From: Dicaeum eximium
Taxonomy: Eukaryota > Chordata > Aves > Passeriformes > Dicaeidae
Assembly: GCA_013396995.1 (NCBI GenBank)
Contig: VWZP01008271.1
Span: forward strand, 62,001-126,000
Direction: 5' to 3'
DNA length: 64,000 nt
Numbering within the stretch: position 1 is the first letter of the stretch; each line of letters starts with the position of its first letter. Below the pieces are notes generated by a model. It saw only the letters and a list, made by a program, of their open reading frames with translations. It had not been told where the DNA came from and searched no databases. This document shows, in pieces, positions 39,301-45,600 of this stretch. The position numbers were made by a program, and so were the translations under genes.

Positions 39301-40956
39301 GGCCTGTCAGCAGGAGGGGTGCAGATTAGGAGCAAGGGGAGGTATAGGCAGATGTTGCCTCCCAACTCTATCTCTTCTATCTGGATAAACTGCTTTGGGT
39401 CTGTGGTCTCCTGCATTGCTTTTTGCCCTCTAAACCATCTGGAGATTTGGCTTTGCCTTCCCTTGCTCTGGTGATAGTCCAGACTTATTCCTGGCACCGC
39501 TTCCATTGGCTCCCTGGCAGCCATCCCCATGGCACTGAGCATGCAGGGTTCTGCCTCTGCCTCCCTGCTTCAAGCCCTGCTGGGTCAGCATGTGGCACAG
39601 AGGACACTCATACTGCTGCAGAAGAAGAGTTTGGAATGTCTGTTTGGAGCTGCTAAAAACTCAGTCAGTCCCACGCCTCTGTCCTGTTGGGAAAAATGCT
39701 CCTTAGGTCGTTCACACATGATTTAGGAATACCTGTCTCTTTTCCTGCAGTACAGATCCTCCTTTTACCACTGCACTTCCCTCTCTCCTTTATACTTGTT
39801 GGTAGTAGATTTTTGCTCGTCACTCGGTTTTACTTCCCACTTGTTCCCCACTACATGTCGGTCCCAGCGGGGTTGATGCAGACAAGTGCTGCCGAGACTT
39901 GCTCAGGCTTTGAGAGCTACTGTGGCTGAAAGGCAGCCATAAACCCACCACTTTATATGGGCTGTATTCGCTTTGGGCTCACCAAAGAAGTGTAGGCAAG
40001 CATACAACCTGTAGCACTCAGCTGCCAAAGGGCAGTGCCTTGTCTTCCTGCTGTTTTCATTTTTGTTCCATGGTCAGCCCCTTTGTCTCGCGGCCGGCGT
40101 GGCCATGGCAGCTCAGGTATTCTGCAGGTCTGCACTGGAAACTGTGGCCACTGCACACATATTGTTTGGTAAGCCAACTTAAAAGAGAAATTTGTTGCAA
40201 CAGGCATAATCAAGCAATGACAGTCCTGTTTTGGGAGCATAAAAGGAATGTCGCTATACTTGTACTGGACTAAGCTGTAAGACATAAAAGCTTGTATTGG
40301 CAAACACAGACATGAAATTTAACATTTAACTTCAAAATAGACAAGAAAGAGACATTTGTATTACCACAGCAACCTTATAATACAGAAAATCTTCATGTTG
40401 GGGATTTTAGTGATATCTTAAATTGTGAATTATGGCAATACTCACCTATAAAGATAAATTTCCTAAAGCAAAATATTTCACTTGTCAGCTTTTAGTCCTT
40501 TTAGTGTAGACTTATGTATGACTTAGGTATGAAAACCAGCCGTTCTTAAATTTTTTACTCCATTTTAAAGTCCTCTGTTTGCTAGTACTGCAATTGTTTT
40601 TAATATCTATAACCACAAGAAGACCAATATACAATATAAAGATAATTATATCTATACATCTCTCAGTGCTAACCGTAAGAGTAGCCAGATGCTGTTGCTA
40701 TTCTGCTGAAAATTAATTTTTAGAAATCACTGTAGCATTGGACTGAAATATTCATCCAGTCTAAAACTGATGGAAGAAATTCCTTTACATGAAATCAAAA
40801 TAAACCTAATCTTTCCCAAAAATTCATCTTATTGATTCTGTCAAGTAGTCTCAGTACATTTGCATGGGATGCATTGGAGGAACAGAGGATTTTGAAATTA
40901 GTAGCACGTGACTTACCTTTGTGCTGGTCAAACACGGATGAAGAACTGAAATCCAT
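5630..40956 (-). CDS. ANKRD55: ANKRD55, ankyrin repeat domain protein 55 (nine exons, 3' end missing)
   Basis: The exons join as 40956-40917, 33903-33781, 31962-31832, 29763-29654, 26359-26299, 22662-22534, 10111-9927, 8277-8110 and 6316-5630 (minus strand). Every junction has GT-AG ends and compatible phases. The product is about 535 residues so far, against about 614 in human ANKRD55 as I recall it. It has about nine ankyrin repeats (residues ~22-315), then a basic, Ser-rich tail. Diagnostic matches to the human protein include [20 protein letters not shown], the [15 protein letters not shown] stretch, NYDDE.GKTC and LNQIF. ANKRD55 has no known enzymatic activity. Ankyrin repeats bind proteins, and published interaction maps connect ANKRD55 with intraflagellar transport and cilia. 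The last exon or exons were not found and probably lie beyond the left edge. Identification is from remembered homology and was not searched. Confidence 0.95.
5788..5836. other. Assembly gap with flanking 21-base duplication
   Basis: The 21 bases at 5788-5808 are repeated exactly at 5816-5836, with seven Ns between (5809-5815). The surplus of 28 bases shifts the ANKRD55 frame by +1. The same 21 bases occur once in the restored coding order, which reads [11 protein letters not shown]. This is the pattern left when two contig ends overlap but are joined by a placeholder gap. Confidence 0.93.
6741..6809. repeat. CCCTTTCC-type polypyrimidine tract
   Basis: About 70 bases are almost purely C and T, with CCCTTTCCCCTTCCCC-like units and only a few interruptions. 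On the ANKRD55 sense strand the tract is polypurine. Such mirror-like tracts can adopt triplex structure. Confidence 0.75.
6835..7290 (-). mobile_element. Probable endogenous retrovirus LTR remnant
   Basis: The minus strand has the layout of a retroviral LTR 3' half. A CTGGCCCTGAAGGCTTTCAG stretch is followed by TAAAGATCC and a short AT-rich part, and is preceded by C/G-rich blocks such as CTTGTGGGGGTGGGC. I associate this GCCTTC...AAAGATCCA layout with passerine LTRs. Boundaries and family are uncertain, and no coding remnant is visible. Confidence 0.4.
8110..8277 (-). CDS. ANKRD55: ANKRD55 coding exon 8 (last ankyrin repeats)
   Basis: One base completes Arg260. Residues 261-315 follow: [20 protein letters not shown], then a [20 protein letters not shown] segment and LSQES. 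It holds one textbook repeat ([22 protein letters not shown]) and a final one opening NTPLTYA. The acceptor is TTTCCTGTAG| and the donor is GCAG|GTAAAA. It leaves in phase 2 into the tail exon. Confidence 0.94.
8278..9926 (-). other. ANKRD55 intron 7
   Basis: No gene or clear mobile element was seen. Two short direct duplications stand out: TGAAAAGCTTATAT twice near 9006-9048, and CTTAAATACAAAAA twice near 9528-9572. Confidence 0.75.
9927..10111 (-). CDS. ANKRD55: ANKRD55 coding exon 7 (ankyrin repeats 6-7)
   Basis: The exon encodes residues 199-259 plus two bases of Arg260. It begins [20 protein letters not shown], followed by [20 protein letters not shown] and ending NLQALDVDD. The acceptor is CTTCCAG| and the donor is [23 protein letters not shown] is a clear ankyrin helix 1. 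The NYDDE linker between repeats is shared with human ANKRD55 and is a good family marker. Confidence 0.94.
10450..10625 (-). mobile_element. Ancient CR1 LINE 3' fragment
   Basis: On the plus strand the string CAGGCTGAAAAGAACCTCAG begins a series matching the inverted CR1 3' end. It continues with CCATGTCAAATATTTATTCA and CTGCTCCAGTGTCTGGTGTC. Strong divergence points to an old insertion shared widely among birds or reptiles. Confidence 0.5.
10700..11650 (-). mobile_element. Ancient CR1 LINE 3' region (about 950 bp)
   Basis: The plus strand follows, in order, the inverted 3' part of amniote CR1 elements. Landmarks are AGGTTGAAAAGGTCTTTCTG, ATGTATTTATAGGCAATCAT, TCTTGTACAATG, TAGAAATACCTCTTTTGG, ATAGAACAGCATTTGCCT, TCACAGCTGTGTC, CCAAGTGCACGAC, TGTATTACTCAAG, and CCTGTATGATATCCCC. 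The order is kept but identity is low and no open frame survives. This is a fossil copy. Confidence 0.65.
12570..13020 (-). mobile_element. Ancient CR1-like LINE fragment, second subfamily
   Basis: The plus strand shows CCTGTGCAGGTCAAGTTTTC, AACCCACTTATCAT, CCAGTTTGTCTGC, and CCCAGAATGATGTTTG in the order of another amniote CR1 subfamily (inverted). A part resembling ATTTCATCAAAATAATTTTG follows. It has the same orientation as the copies at 10450-11650 and is similarly decayed. Confidence 0.5.
13818..13880. repeat. Pair of related ~20-bp palindromes
   Basis: CTGTGGTAAATTTACCACAG (13818-13837) is a perfect 20-bp palindrome. A relative at 13861-13880 keeps the inner 14 bases TGGTAAATTTACCA and matches its own complement in nine of ten arm pairs. 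They start 43 bases apart. Function unknown. Confidence 0.85.
17500..18379 (+). mobile_element. CR1 LINE 3' region, relatively young
   Basis: About 880 bases match bird CR1 from the end of its reverse transcriptase ORF to the 3' terminus. Landmarks are TTGCAGATGATACAAAACTG, the TGCTCAGCCTGGAGGAGACT stretch, AGGTTTAGTTTGGATATCAG, TGGAACAGCTCCCCAGGGAA and a TTCTGTGATTCTGTGAT terminus. It is 5'-truncated, as usual for CR1, and frameshifted. It lies antisense to ANKRD55. Confidence 0.85.
22534..22662 (-). CDS. ANKRD55: ANKRD55 coding exon 6 (ankyrin repeat 5 and start of 6)
   Basis: The exon encodes residues 156-198. It begins [20 protein letters not shown] and ends [12 protein letters not shown]. 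Two TxLHWA ankyrin openings are visible (156-163 and 189-197), with the [10 protein letters not shown] loop between them. The acceptor is GGCTTGCAG| and the donor is CAG|GTGAGC. The exon has 129 nt and is phase 0 on both sides, so skipping it would keep the frame and remove one repeat unit. Confidence 0.93.
22900..22923. repeat. 24-bp perfect palindrome
   Basis: The arms TATAACAGGCTA and TAGCCTGTTATA meet with no spacer, so both strands read identically over 24 bases. No element boundaries are visible around it. Confidence 0.9.
25857..26000 (-). mobile_element. CR1 LINE 3' end fragment
   Basis: The plus strand begins AATCATTGAATCATAGAATG and runs through GGCTTGGGTTGGAAGGGATC and CCAGCTTGGCCTTGAACAC. 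This is the classic inverted terminus of bird CR1. It is about 145 bases long and close to consensus. Confidence 0.88.
26035..26220 (-). mobile_element. Probable LTR fragment (AATAAAGCTTCTCTC type)
   Basis: The minus strand reads CCTATATACTATGC, then GGCTAATAAAGCTTCTCTCT, then GTGAGGTACCCGGAATCTGT. A TATA-like box, a poly(A) signal and a following stretch in that order resemble the R-U5 part of a retroviral LTR. It ends about 80 bases before the exon 5 donor. Family assignment is not possible by eye. Confidence 0.4.
26299..26359 (-). CDS. ANKRD55: ANKRD55 coding exon 5 (short, 61 nt)
   Basis: One base completes Arg135, then 20 codons read [20 protein letters not shown]. The human protein has [20 protein letters not shown]. 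The acceptor is GCTTCCACAG| and the donor is GAG|GTGAGT. This is the second half of an ankyrin repeat and its loop. The exon is too short to stand out as an open frame; it was found by matching protein and splice phase. Confidence 0.92.
26360..29653 (-). other. ANKRD55 intron 4
   Basis: No exon or mobile element was recognised. It holds a short tandem repeat (27921-28002). Open frames such as the one at 29084-29539 on the plus strand have no recognisable product. Confidence 0.75.
27921..28002. repeat. 19-bp tandem repeat decaying to a 10-bp unit
   Basis: The unit AGAATCTCAGATCTAAATG occurs twice in a row and a third time in part. Shorter AGAATCTCAG-like copies follow. This suggests successive slippage events. 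Confidence 0.8.
29654..29763 (-). CDS. ANKRD55: ANKRD55 coding exon 4 (ankyrin repeats 3-4)
   Basis: The exon encodes residues 99-134 plus two bases of Arg135: [20 protein letters not shown], then [16 protein letters not shown]. The acceptor is a T-rich tract ending TTTTAG| and the donor is [19 protein letters not shown] is the opening of the next ankyrin repeat. The near-identity to human ANKRD55 makes the call firm. The exon enters in phase 0 and leaves in phase 2. Confidence 0.93.
29764..31831 (-). other. ANKRD55 intron 3
   Basis: No exon or repeat family was recognised. A block at about 30980-31130 is rich in homeodomain-type TAATTAA/TTAATTA cores and might be a conserved noncoding element, which cannot be told without alignment. 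Confidence 0.7.
31832..31962 (-). CDS. ANKRD55: ANKRD55 coding exon 3 (ankyrin repeat 2 and start of 3)
   Basis: The exon encodes residues 55-98. It begins [20 protein letters not shown] and ends [11 protein letters not shown]. It carries a canonical ankyrin TPLMHA opening and a KMGANIN loop. The acceptor is TCTTCCCCAG|GT. The donor is TTG|GTACCA, which is weak against GTRAGT. It is supported because it leaves phase 0 and the next exon starts exactly at GWLEGC, as in the human protein. Without splicing the frame stays open for another 37 codons into the intron. Confidence 0.93.
31963..33780 (-). other. ANKRD55 intron 2
   Basis: I see only AT-rich intronic sequence, with no exon and no clear mobile element. 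Confidence 0.75.
33781..33903 (-). CDS. ANKRD55: ANKRD55 coding exon 2 (first ankyrin-like repeat)
   Basis: The acceptor is TTCTCTGCAG| and the donor is GAGAGG|GTAAAT. With the G carried from exon 1 it reads [20 protein letters not shown] and continues with the [20 protein letters not shown] segment. This matches human ANKRD55 (EEVDLTMVYQAASNGDV). Residues ~22-54 form a degenerate first ankyrin repeat: the YQAAANGDV helix is intact but the TPLH tetrapeptide is absent. Length is 123 nt, entering and leaving in phase 1. Confidence 0.93.
34811..35353 (-). mobile_element. Endogenous retrovirus LTR, passerine type (no internal genes)
   Basis: Read on the minus strand it starts TGTCCTGTTTAGTCTGGAAT and has AGAGTTAATTTTCTTC, the CCAAAGGGATATTCCATA stretch, and a TTGGGTTTTATTC part. 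It ends in GGGGTTAAACCGCA. This TG...CA layout fits an LTR family common in songbirds (ERVL/ERVK-like). Flanking sequence carries no gag, pol or env remnant, so it is probably a solo LTR. I could not confirm a target-site duplication. It lies in ANKRD55 sense orientation in intron 1. Confidence 0.7.
36840..36904. repeat. (ATGG)n microsatellite, about 16 copies
   Basis: An uninterrupted ATGG/TGGA tetranucleotide array of about 65 bases. Its purity suggests it is length-variable. Confidence 0.97.
40917..40956 (-). CDS. ANKRD55: ANKRD55 coding exon 1 (start codon)
   Basis: This exon encodes [13 protein letters not shown] plus the first base of the next codon. Human ANKRD55 has MDFSTPSVFDQQ at the same place, after a short MMRQAT leader. 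Here a TAG stop lies in frame four codons before this ATG, so the shorter start is the only one in this exon. The donor is AAAG|GTAAGT, a perfect consensus. The 5' UTR boundary is not resolved: no strong acceptor is visible just upstream, so the exon may extend toward 41100 as the true first exon. Confidence 0.9.
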
Positions 40957-41107
40957 TGTGATCTATCTCATTATTTACAACCAGATCACACAAATGCCAC
41001 CTCCAGGGTTTTCAGGGTAGGATCTCATATGTTACAGTACACAGTGAAACGATAGCAGTCACCAGTCTTCCTCTCAGAGCATTAAACTCGCTTTACGGCT
41101 GCAGGTT

Positions 41108-41121
41108 GTTGCCAAGGCAAG
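41108..41121 (-). promoter_or_regulatory. RFX-type X-box upstream of ANKRD55 start
   Basis: The minus strand reads CTTGCC-TT-GGCAAC and the plus strand GTTGCC-AA-GGCAAG. The RFX consensus is GTNRCC, 0-3 bases, RGYAAC. One half-site is perfect and the other differs at one base. It lies about 150 bases upstream of the ANKRD55 ATG, at the edge of the GC-rich region. RFX factors drive ciliary genes through such sites, and ANKRD55 has been linked to cilia, so a functional site is plausible. Binding is inferred only. Confidence 0.5.
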
Positions 41122-41348
41122 AGCCCGATGGAAACATTATATACTGTTATGGACACTCTCAAAAAGATGCCCCTGGAAGCTTGTCTGAAATTCTGAAAAA
41201 TGCCATGTCCTCAGCGAGTGAAAGAGCCTGCGAGCAGCTCCGAGATGCCGCAGCTCTCGCAGCCCAGCGAGGGCAGTGTGAGCGGCCCGGGCTGGCACAC
41301 GGAGCATGTGCAGAGCTCTAGCGGGTCCAGCGGTCACCCATGGTCTCC

Positions 41349-41819
41349 GTGCTTTGGGCACACCGCACCCATCCTCGCTGTGCTGCGGGCACACCGCACC
41401 CATCCTCGCTGTGCTTTGGGCACACCGCACCCATCCTCGCTGTGCTGCGGGCACACCGCACCCATGCTCTCTGTCCTTTGGGCACACCGCTCCCATCCAG
41501 GCTNNNNNNNNNNNNNNNNNNNNNNNNNNNNNNNNNNNNNNNNNNNNNNNNNNNNNNNNNNNNNNNNNNNNNNNNNNNNNNNNNNNNNNNNNNNNNNNNN
41601 NNNNNNNNNNNNNNNNNNNNNNNNNNNNNNNNNNNNNNNNNNNNNNNNNNNNNNNNNNNNNNNNNNNNNNNNNNNNNNNNNNNNNNNNNNNNNNNNNNNN
41701 NNNNNNNNNNNNNNNNNNNNNNNNNNNNNNNNNNNNNNNNNNNNNNNNNNNNTCTCTGTCCTTTGGGCACACCGCCCCCATCCTGGCTGTGCTTTGGGCA
41801 CACCACACCCAGCCGGGCT
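41349..41819. repeat. 31-bp minisatellite interrupted by an assembly gap
   Basis: Five exact-length 31-base units fill 41349-41503. Each runs GTGCTTTGGGCACACCGCAC then CCATCCTCGCT, alternating TTTGGG with GCGGG in the early copies. Two more units lie at 41758-41788 and 41789-41819. The 249-N gap (41504-41752) sits inside the array. Gap plus partial copy would hold about eight units if its length is real. All frames stay open because 31 is not a multiple of three and units lack stops, so apparent long ORFs here are artefacts. Confidence 0.95.
41504..41752. other. Assembly gap (249 N)
   Basis: A run of Ns within the tandem array, most likely a collapsed or unresolved stretch of further repeat units. 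Confidence 0.99.
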
Positions 41820-42069
41820 GAGTGGCCGCAGCCCGCGACCGACCCCACGCTGCCCGCTCCGCCTGTGCCTGAGCACGGCCGGTGAAATGCGGTGCTCACC
41901 TGAGTGAGCACCAGCGCAGAGAACGCTGTTCACAGGGCCTTCCTACCTCGGTTTGGTACTACTCAGTTGCAGCTGGTTAAGGGACAATGAAGGGACAATA
42001 CCTGACAGCCAGCTGCTGCGGCTGAAGCAGACAGTGTTAGCTACAGCAGCACAGTGCTGCGGATATGCA

Positions 42070-42645
42070 GTGCACAGCTGGGCTGGTTTTGGCTGGGGTA
42101 GAATTTATTTTCTTCAGTGCACTGGTATGGGGCTGTGGTGTGGATGTGCTAGGAAGTGTTGGTAACACAGGGATATTTTAGCTCTCCTTGAGTATTGCTC
42201 ACACAGCATCAAGGCCTTTTCTGCTCCTCACCAGCGAGGAGGTTGGGAGGGGTCACAAGGAGCTGGGAGGGGACACAGCCAGGGCAGCTGCCCACACATG
42301 ACACAGGGGTATCCCATTCCATAGGGTGGCATGCTCAGCATATACAGCTGGAGGAAGAAGGAGGAAGGAGGGGATATTCAGAGTGATGGCGTTTGTCTTC
42401 CCAAGTCCCAGTTATGTGTGTTGGAGCCCTGCTGTCCTGGGATGGCTGAACACACCTGTCTGCCCATGGAAAGTGGTGAATAAATCCCTAATTTTGCTTT
42501 GCTTGTGCATGTAGCTTTTGCTTTCCCTATTAAATTGTCTCTAACTCAACCCATGAGTTAATTCACTTTTACTCCCTCAATTCTCTCCCCTATCCCACTG
42601 TGGGCTGCATGGGGCTGAGCTGCTGCCTTAGATTAAACCATGGAA
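42070..42645 (+). mobile_element. Endogenous retrovirus LTR, passerine type
   Basis: Landmarks are GGCTGGGGTAGAATTTATTT, the CAGCGAGGAGGTTGGGAGGG stretch, GGGACACAGCCAGG, GTATCCCATTCCATAGGG, TGCTCAGCATATACAGCTGG, GTTTGTCTTCCCAAG, GGAGCCCTGCTGTCCTGG, and CTATTAAATTGTCTCTAACT. A GATTAAACCATG-like end follows. This is the usual order for a songbird LTR: TATA-like box, then a poly(A)-type ATTAAA, then TCTCTCCCC. It resembles the copy at 34811-35353 but lies in the opposite orientation. No retroviral genes flank it, so it is probably a solo LTR. Exact ends are approximate. Confidence 0.78.
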
Positions 42646-45600
42646 ACAGGGAATGTCAGACCCAGGGTCCATAACTTCAAACCCAGTATCTGCCAAACTG
42701 TCTTCACGCCTTGTTTTTGATCAAGGCTCTGCTTTCCTAAGTTGGTAACTCAGACCTTCTACTTTAACGAGAGGGGACCCTGGTGAGTTTTGCTTCTTGC
42801 TACATTACTTCTGTGAAAGAAATAATAATAAATGTACTGACTTGGAATTTACCTTGAACACTAGATTACCGGCACTTACTGGTGTTTTGACCAATTCCTG
42901 TGACTACAGCACATCTTAGAGACATATCCTACAGTGGATATGAGTTATGTCAGGAGCTCATTCACAAACCAAGCACCTGCTTCTGAACATAAATTCAAAC
43001 TATGTGTTTGGGAAAGGATCGTATGGTCCAGAAGCAACACAGACTCAACAGCTTGGATTGAAACACCAGAGCTGAAGCTCCCCAGAATATGGCAGTGTGA
43101 GCTGCTGGTCTGATTAACTGTGAAGATGCAGGTGGTAGGACAGAGGATCCAGAGATAGGCTGTTTCTCTTTTCTCTGCTGGTGATTGTTTTGTGGTTTGC
43201 CTTGTCTCAGGCCAACTTTGTTATACTGAGGAGAGACCCACCCTATGGCAAGTGCTGTCTGTGCAATCTGGGAGCAGAGTATTACTCATGCAGGTGGTCA
43301 GCTCCTAACTGGCATCTTCTCGGTGGGAGGGTGGCTCCAGGGGTGGCACCAACAGGTGAAGTCCAGTCTAGTCCAGTCTAATACACTGATTCTGTTCGAA
43401 CAGCTGCCACAGCTGCTGACTTCATGGAGGAGGTGCTGGAGGTCAGGAGTTCTCTGGTCAGGAATTTTGACCTGCAAACTGTCACCCCTAGAGATCTTTG
43501 AAAGACCACAAAAGTGATCTTTGCTTTCTGCGTGTGACAAGAGGCCCTTTGTCCTTTGTGTACACAGATTTCTGACCCTGGGCACTGCTGCTGGATCCCA
43601 CACCCTCCTCTACCTAATTCAATCAAAGACATAGTCATCATTTTACCTGCCCATTTGCTGTTACTGGGTACCTGTCCTTTCATTCTGCTCCTGAGATGAA
43701 GGCGGTGGCTTTGGGGATTTCTGGTTCAGTCTCACTCTTGTGGTACATTAGCCTGGGAATGTGGCACACTGCAGGCATGCAGCCAGGGAATTTAGGGAGA
43801 AACACTTGGCAGCTGATTTCTTCTGTGTGCCATGTGTGGCACAATATTCCCTATTGCACTGTGTACGCTTGCCTGGGGCTTAGTTTGCCTTCAGCTACAT
43901 GCAAGCCAGGGACCTCCTCTGAGACTGGTGTCCACAGATGCCATGGTGTCATGTGCTGAAAACCTTGGTGCCACGGTGCCTTGTGTGCTTGAGAGCTGGC
44001 ATCTTCTCCCCTCTGCATCCATCAGAAGGGAAGTAAGGCCAATGCTTTAGCAAAACACCTTTCCCCATGTAGATCTGAGCAGTAGGTGAACACAGTTCTG
44101 TTCCTCAACTATGGTAGATATATCATAGCTCAGATGCTGCCAAAATATGTGAGATTTGGGAGGTAGGCTTGAGTCACTCACTTTCTGTATTGCTCTTTAG
44201 AAGAAATAAATGTCTCAAAATTTCTCATGGCCTGTGTGCAGTGCCTATGAAAGCAGCTCTGGCTAAGGATAACAAAGCCACAAGAGAGTTAGAGACTAGT
44301 ATAGACAGCAGATAAATATTGTACCTTTGACATTGTTAATGTACACTATTCTTTAATTTAAGCAAAGTATTCCTGACTTTTTATTCTGTCATAAGTAGTT
44401 TGGTTTTTTGTAAAGTTTTTTAGTGGTTCAGAAAAATGATGAAGAGAGAGCATCAGAAGCACAGGCATTCTTTTTGCATGCTTGTTTGCCCACATTTGTA
44501 TCACCTCTTTGCTGTATGTGGGGTAGTTAATTCTCCTCCTTCTAACTGTTGTTCATTAGGTGAATGCAAAAGCTGTGGTGAAACCACAGACAGTGGGTGA
44601 AACATATATTCAAGTGCTAGGTAAATGTTATTTACTGGGGTCGGAGCAGGGCTGAGAACTGACAGTGCAGAGGCTGAGAGCTCATGGGTGCTTACAGCTG
44701 ACAGCTCCTGCTCTGTGCCACGGTGCCATCACCAGCAGAGACTCCGCTTGCAGATCCTCTCCTCTTGCCCCTGCGGAGGACACTGGCAAGGGTTCTGCAT
44801 CCCTTTGACGAAATGACACAGCCGATGCTTTGGAGGAAGGATGAGCCGCTCCCCTTGCAAAGCGCCTGGAGCAGCAGTGCCCCCGTCTGTAAGGAGCTCT
44901 GCCAGCAGTCAGCACTGCCGAGGCAGCAGTTCCAGACGTGAATTGTGCTTTCCTGCTCTCTTCACGGGTGTGCCACAAGCCTGAATGTTCACACCCTCAG
45001 TATTGCTTGGTAAGCCTGCAATCCGGAGAACAGAAGCCAAAATTAACAGAGGGATACCATCAACCTTCATTTCCAGTTTCCGTTTGAAATCCACTTGTAA
45101 TAGTTTGGTCGTTAAACTTTTCAAATACAATGCTGTGTACTATTTAAAGTACAATACTAATTCCTCATATGATTTTGAGCTCCATCTGCTTCTGTCTGGA
45201 AGGTTACCACCAAGCTCAGATGTCAGACCACTAAGCAGGCAGAAGGAGTTAGCTGTGCTTGCTGGTGGGAGCTGATCTAGGATGCTCTAAGTGAGCAAAA
45301 CCTCTCCTGAAATGTCAGCAGATAACCAATACCTACAGAAAGGAGAATACAAGTCACAGCTCTGTCTTAGAGGTACCCACATGGAATGTAAGACCGCGTG
45401 AGGACCTACTCTACTTTGCTCCCTGTTTTTTAAAGCCAAATATATCCTCTGCTCAGTCAATATGACTTTTTGTCCTTGACATTGATGGGATCAGGGCATC
45501 TCTTATGGTGTGACTTATTGGGATATCAGTAGCACCCCATGAAACAAATTTATTAATGATCCAATACGCTTGAAAGTCCTCTCTATGGACTGTTAAACAG

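Larger units (their letters stand above)
33904..40916 (-). other. ANKRD55 intron 1 (about 7 kb)
   Basis: It contains an LTR in gene orientation (about 34811-35353) and a TGGA microsatellite (36840-36904). The remaining sequence, including 35360-36830 and 36910-40910, shows no recognisable gene. Confidence 0.75.
41200..41930. promoter_or_regulatory. GC- and CpG-rich region, likely ANKRD55 promoter
   Basis: CpG dinucleotides, rare elsewhere in the window, are dense at 41210-41480 and 41755-41900 (for example CTCGCAGCCCAGCGAGG and CAGCCCGCGACCGACC). The block lies 250-950 bases upstream of the coding start. It includes the 31-bp minisatellite and a 249-N gap, so its full composition is unknown. 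A minus-strand donor CACTCAG|GTGAGC at 41900 could end a noncoding first exon. Confidence 0.6.

Noticed and set aside
41137..41933. Several 170-235-codon open frames on both strands across the minisatellite
   Set aside because: They run through a 249-N gap and a 31-bp repeat whose units have no stops in any frame. They are artefacts of the repeat and the gap.
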